A stretch of DNA of 6,270 bases from assembly GCA_964606165.1 (NCBI GenBank), contig CAZSFQ010000033.1:1-6270 (forward strand), in the 5' to 3' direction. Below, one piece after another: positions 4,372-6,270 of this stretch. The stretch is from UBA4923 sp964606165. GTDB taxonomy: Bacteria > Bacillota > Clostridia > Saccharofermentanales > DTU023. The first letter of the stretch is position 1. Each line of letters opens with the position of its first letter. The notes beneath the pieces are model-generated. The model had not been told where the DNA came from, did no database searches, and saw only the letters and a program-made list of their open reading frames with translations. The position numbers and the translations under genes were made by a program.

Positions 4372-6270
4372 TCGCGTATTGGTGAAGACTGCCTCGCTGG
4401 TTTCTTCATCAGCAATGGTGCCGTTATCCCCGTCGGGGACCGTAACGTAGCCATTGCGGTTAGCCTCCAGCTCGGTAACCCAATAGTCCGTGCCTTCAGG
4501 CAGGCCGATGACAGTGATGCTTTGGCCATGTTTCAGTTGAACCTGACCACCGCTTGCAATGGTACCGTCAGGTACACCGGAGCCAATGTAGTAGAAGGAT
4601 CCGGTAAGATCCTGCCCGGCAGCGTCCCGGAAGGTCAGCTCAAAAGTGAAGAGCTCATCTGGATCGCCAATGGTTCCCGCTACTTCTTTTTCTACGGAGA
4701 GCTTACCGATCCTATCATCTTCCAGGTAGTTTTTGATGGTAAATGGTGAATTCGCATTAAAGGGGCCGGCTTGTCCGTTAATGGTAACGGAGAAAGTTGG
4801 TGCAGGCCCAACAACGATACGATAATCAAGGGTATTTTCCTTGTAACCCGCCGGCTGTTCTGTTTCCCGCAGAACATAAGTTCCTGTCGGCAGGCCCAAA
4901 AACCTCACCATGCCGTCTGAGCCAGTTGTTCTGACCGCGCGGACCGTTGTTGCCAGACCGTCAGAGTCGGTGTTGAACAGGGTAAATACAGCGCCCGGCA
5001 GATTCGTCTTGCCATCGCTTTTAGTCTTTCGGATCATGATGAAGCCAGCCAGATCCATAGTGGCCCAACCTGAGCTATCATCAACCGAGACCCCGTTCTT
5101 ATCTTCTACTCCGCCAACCAGCCCCTCAAGCAGCTGGACCTTGTTATCCAAGTATCCCAAAACACCTGTAATATCGGTCAGGTAGGTCACTCGATACGAT
5201 TTTTCCGGGTCAGGGAAATAAATCGTGAGCTCCCTGTCATCAGGGGAGTAATCGACCAAATTCCCATACACCAGATCTTGACCCCAAAGGGTTGAATTGG
5301 CTACGACCTCATAAGCGCCCGACCCGTCCTCCTTGAGCTGGAGTTCGGAAATCGTGATATTGGGTTCTGCTTCCGTACCCCAGTCGATCTGTCCCGAAGA
5401 ATCGGTTCGAAGGTCGAGGCCTTCGGGCAGGGTATCCCGGAAGCCAGTGCCAAAGTGAAGCCCGAGCGGAGTGTAATCAACAGTCCAAATCGCCACGCCG
5501 CCAGGCTTAGAAGGCATCTCCACTGTTTTCTTCAGCACCGACCCGTCGACATCGAATTGTTGCTTTTCATCGAACCCCTTGAAGGACAGGTTATCGGTGA
5601 AGATACTGGCTGTATTGGTCTCAGTAGTTGTAGTATTTTGGCCGAGAAGCTTTTCGAGTTTATTCCCACGGGGCTTCGCCTTGACCAAAATCACGTAAGA
5701 CCCTTCAAGGCCTCCAAACTTAAAGGTCGCGGTTTCCTGACTCTCGTCAGTATTCACATCAACGGCAACCATAAGTTCGTAAGTTAAACCACCGGGTATC
5801 GAAGAAGGCGAAAGCGGAGTTCCCGTTGCCGTGAGGTAACTGGTGCCGGGATTTGCCTCGTAGATCAGGAAGTGGGATCCATCACTAAAAGGAACGAAGA
5901 CCCAGTCAATCGGCAGCTTGTCCGCTACTGTCACTGTCCCGAATCCGTTTTGAAGCACTAAATCCGGATCGGTGAAATCAATACCCGCCCCATTGATATT
6001 GAGCCGGAAAATAATCTCCTTATGGCCGTAATGGAAGGCACCTCCAGTTGATGTGGTTCGGTTGTTTGGTTTAATGGTGCCATTTTCGTCATGATCATTG
6101 TCGACTTCCTCGCGTTTCAGCATATCTTTATCGAGGATTCGAATATTAAACTTAGTTGTCGCGCTGGCAGAGGAAGCTTGGCTCTTGCCTTTGTACAGCG
6201 ACACCCAATTATCCGTTTCTGTGTTAGCCAGATCGTTCCCCCAGAGCTTTTCCGGGTCGACAATCTTGGT
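4117..6270 (-). CDS. N-terminal portion of the adhesin up to the amber codon (partial at 5' end)
   Basis: As literally read, this piece gives 717 visible residues ending ...EEVEAD followed by TAG. It covers the adhesin-type N-terminal domains, the Cna-B/SpaA domain, repeat 1 and most of repeat 2. The frame is open to the window edge, so the GTG at 6204 is an internal valine and not a start: the 22 codons before it read on smoothly (PEKLWGNDLANTETDNWV). The product would lack the sorting signal and membrane helix and, if exported, would be released from the cell. Repeat 2 would also lose its last strand, including the Asn expected to form its isopeptide bond. The composition is acidic, rich in Asp, Thr and Gly, as is usual for exported adhesins. 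Confidence 0.75.
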   Translation of the reverse strand, partial: TKIVDPEKLWGNDLANTETDNWVSLYKGKSQASSASATTKFNIRILDKDMLKREEVDNDHDENGTIKPNNRTTSTGGAFHYGHKEIIFRLNINGAGIDFTDPDLVLQNGFGTVTVADKLPIDWVFVPFSDGSHFLIYEANPGTSYLTATGTPLSPSSIPGGLTYELMVAVDVNTDESQETATFKFGGLEGSYVILVKAKPRGNKLEKLLGQNTTTTETNTASIFTDNLSFKGFDEKQQFDVDGSVLKKTVEMPSKPGGVAIWTVDYTPLGLHFGTGFRDTLPEGLDLRTDSSGQIDWGTEAEPNITISELQLKEDGSGAYEVVANSTLWGQDLVYGNLVDYSPDDRELTIYFPDPEKSYRVTYLTDITGVLGYLDNKVQLLEGLVGGVEDKNGVSVDDSSGWATMDLAGFIMIRKTKSDGKTNLPGAVFTLFNTDSDGLATTVRAVRTTGSDGMVRFLGLPTGTYVLRETEQPAGYKENTLDYRIVVGPAPTFSVTINGQAGPFNANSPFTIKNYLEDDRIGKLSVEKEVAGTIGDPDELFTFELTFRDAAGQDLTGSFYYIGSGVPDGTIASGGQVQLKHGQSITVIGLPEGTDYWVTELEANRNGYVTVPDGDNGTIADEETSEAVFTNTRNDGSLNLLKLVTGNAGDKDKAFTFKVWFYWNEVEDTNTYDYVGNGVPDGTIASGDEIQLAHGQSITIKGVPENTWYEVEEVEAD
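4372..4713 (-). repeat. Adhesin isopeptide-type repeat 1
   Basis: Begins GKLSVEKEVAG and ends AVFTNTR, about 114 residues. It shares with the following three units the order K.V.G..GD...FTF, GSGVPDGTIASGG, HGQSITVIGLP, ELEAN..GY and FTN. Candidate bond-forming residues are Lys528, Glu600 and Asn631. Units of this kind resemble the FctA/Spy0128-like pilin isopeptide domains (NCBI calls similar ones DUF7601, from memory). Confidence 0.75.
4723..5049 (-). other. Cna-B/SpaA-type prealbumin-like domain (within adhesin)
   Basis: Visible residues 408-516 carry the classical signature: GFIMIRKTKSDG, then NLPGAVFTLFN, then YVLRETEQPAGY and a closing FTIKN. By family knowledge Lys415, Asn514 and catalytic Glu469 are positioned to make an intramolecular isopeptide bond that stabilises the stalk. 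All three residues are present, so bond formation is plausible. Confidence 0.85.
5110..5541 (-). other. Beta-sandwich adhesin-type domain (within adhesin)
   Basis: Visible residues about 244-387 show the pattern of adhesive domains of Gram-positive surface proteins: a Lys pair in VLKKTV, the strand AIWTVDYTP, the DTLPEGLDL turn and late strands RVTYLTDITGVLGYLDNKVQL. The region before it (about 67-200), with FRLNINGAGIDF and VTVADKLPIDWVF, follows a similar pattern and may be a preceding related domain. Exact family assignment needs profile searches; ligand unknown. Confidence 0.55.

Larger units (their letters stand above)
3151..6270 (-). pseudogene. Large sortase-anchored Cna-B/isopeptide-repeat adhesin, 5' end outside window, interrupted by one in-frame TAG
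   Basis: One continuous reading frame of 1040 codons from the window edge to TAA at 3151-3153, broken only by an amber codon at 4119-4117. Numbering from the first visible codon (Thr1 at 6270): residues about 1-240 and 245-390 resemble beta-sandwich adhesin domains, 408-516 a Cna-B/SpaA domain, 520-990 four tandem isopeptide-type repeats, 1000-1004 IPKTG, 1011-1030 a membrane helix and 1033-1036 RRKR. The frame, the repeat pattern and the sorting signal are intact after the stop, so this is a single gene carrying a point nonsense change, not two genes. The signal peptide and true start lie beyond position 6270. The product should be a wall-attached or pilus-like adhesin if the stop is read through or is an artefact. 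The sortase downstream is its likely partner. Ligand unknown. Listed as pseudogene because of the stop; decay is otherwise not seen. Confidence 0.8.

Noticed and set aside
3301..4713. CRISPR array or mobile repeat suggested by recurring DNA segments such as ATCACCGCTGG and GATGGTTCC
   Set aside because: The recurrences are spaced by whole protein modules and stay in frame. They reflect repeated adhesin domains.
4189..4749. 186-codon plus-strand open frame inside the adhesin
   Set aside because: It is antisense to repeats 1-2, with no ribosome binding site or domain pattern. It is a by-product of the repeat sequence.

Overview
The window looks like chromosomal DNA of moderate GC content from a Gram-positive bacterium, most likely an anaerobic Firmicute of the Clostridia type. 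The grounds are a class B sortase, a sortase-anchored surface protein with Cna-B/SpaA-like domains and an IPKTG-membrane-arginine tail, a diacylglyceryl-type lipoprotein, and GGAGG-type ribosome binding sites. No species can be named from the sequence alone.

Layout. (1) Positions 47-1312, plus strand: a complete membrane antiporter of the CPA2 (Kef/Nap-like) family. (2) Positions 1313-1450: a short AT-rich intergenic stretch with a weak promoter-like element and two inverted repeats. (3) Positions 1451-2293, plus strand: a lipoprotein with a Thr/Lys/Pro-rich stalk and a C-terminal CAP (SCP/YkwD) domain. (4) Positions 2298-3077, minus strand: a class B sortase that converges on the lipoprotein gene with only 4 bp between stop codons. 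(5) Positions 3078-3150: a strong hairpin plus T-run, pointing in the minus direction, between adhesin and sortase. (6) Positions 3151-6270, minus strand: a very large multidomain surface adhesin whose 5' end lies beyond the window. It has N-terminal beta-sandwich adhesin domains, one Cna-B/SpaA domain, four tandem isopeptide-type repeats and a cell-wall sorting signal.

Functionally, the minus-strand half is an adhesin/sortase cassette. The exported adhesin would be cut at IPKTG and linked to the cell envelope (or polymerised) by the adjacent class B sortase. The lipoprotein is another cell-surface protein, but it has no sorting signal. The antiporter is probably unrelated.

The most striking observation is a single in-frame amber codon (TAG, 4119-4117 on the minus strand) inside the second repeat, exactly where a sister repeat has a CAG glutamine codon. 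The rest of the frame downstream is intact through the sorting signal. As read, the gene encodes a truncated, unanchored protein plus an export-incompetent C-terminal piece. A recent nonsense mutation, a sequencing error or regulated readthrough could each explain this.
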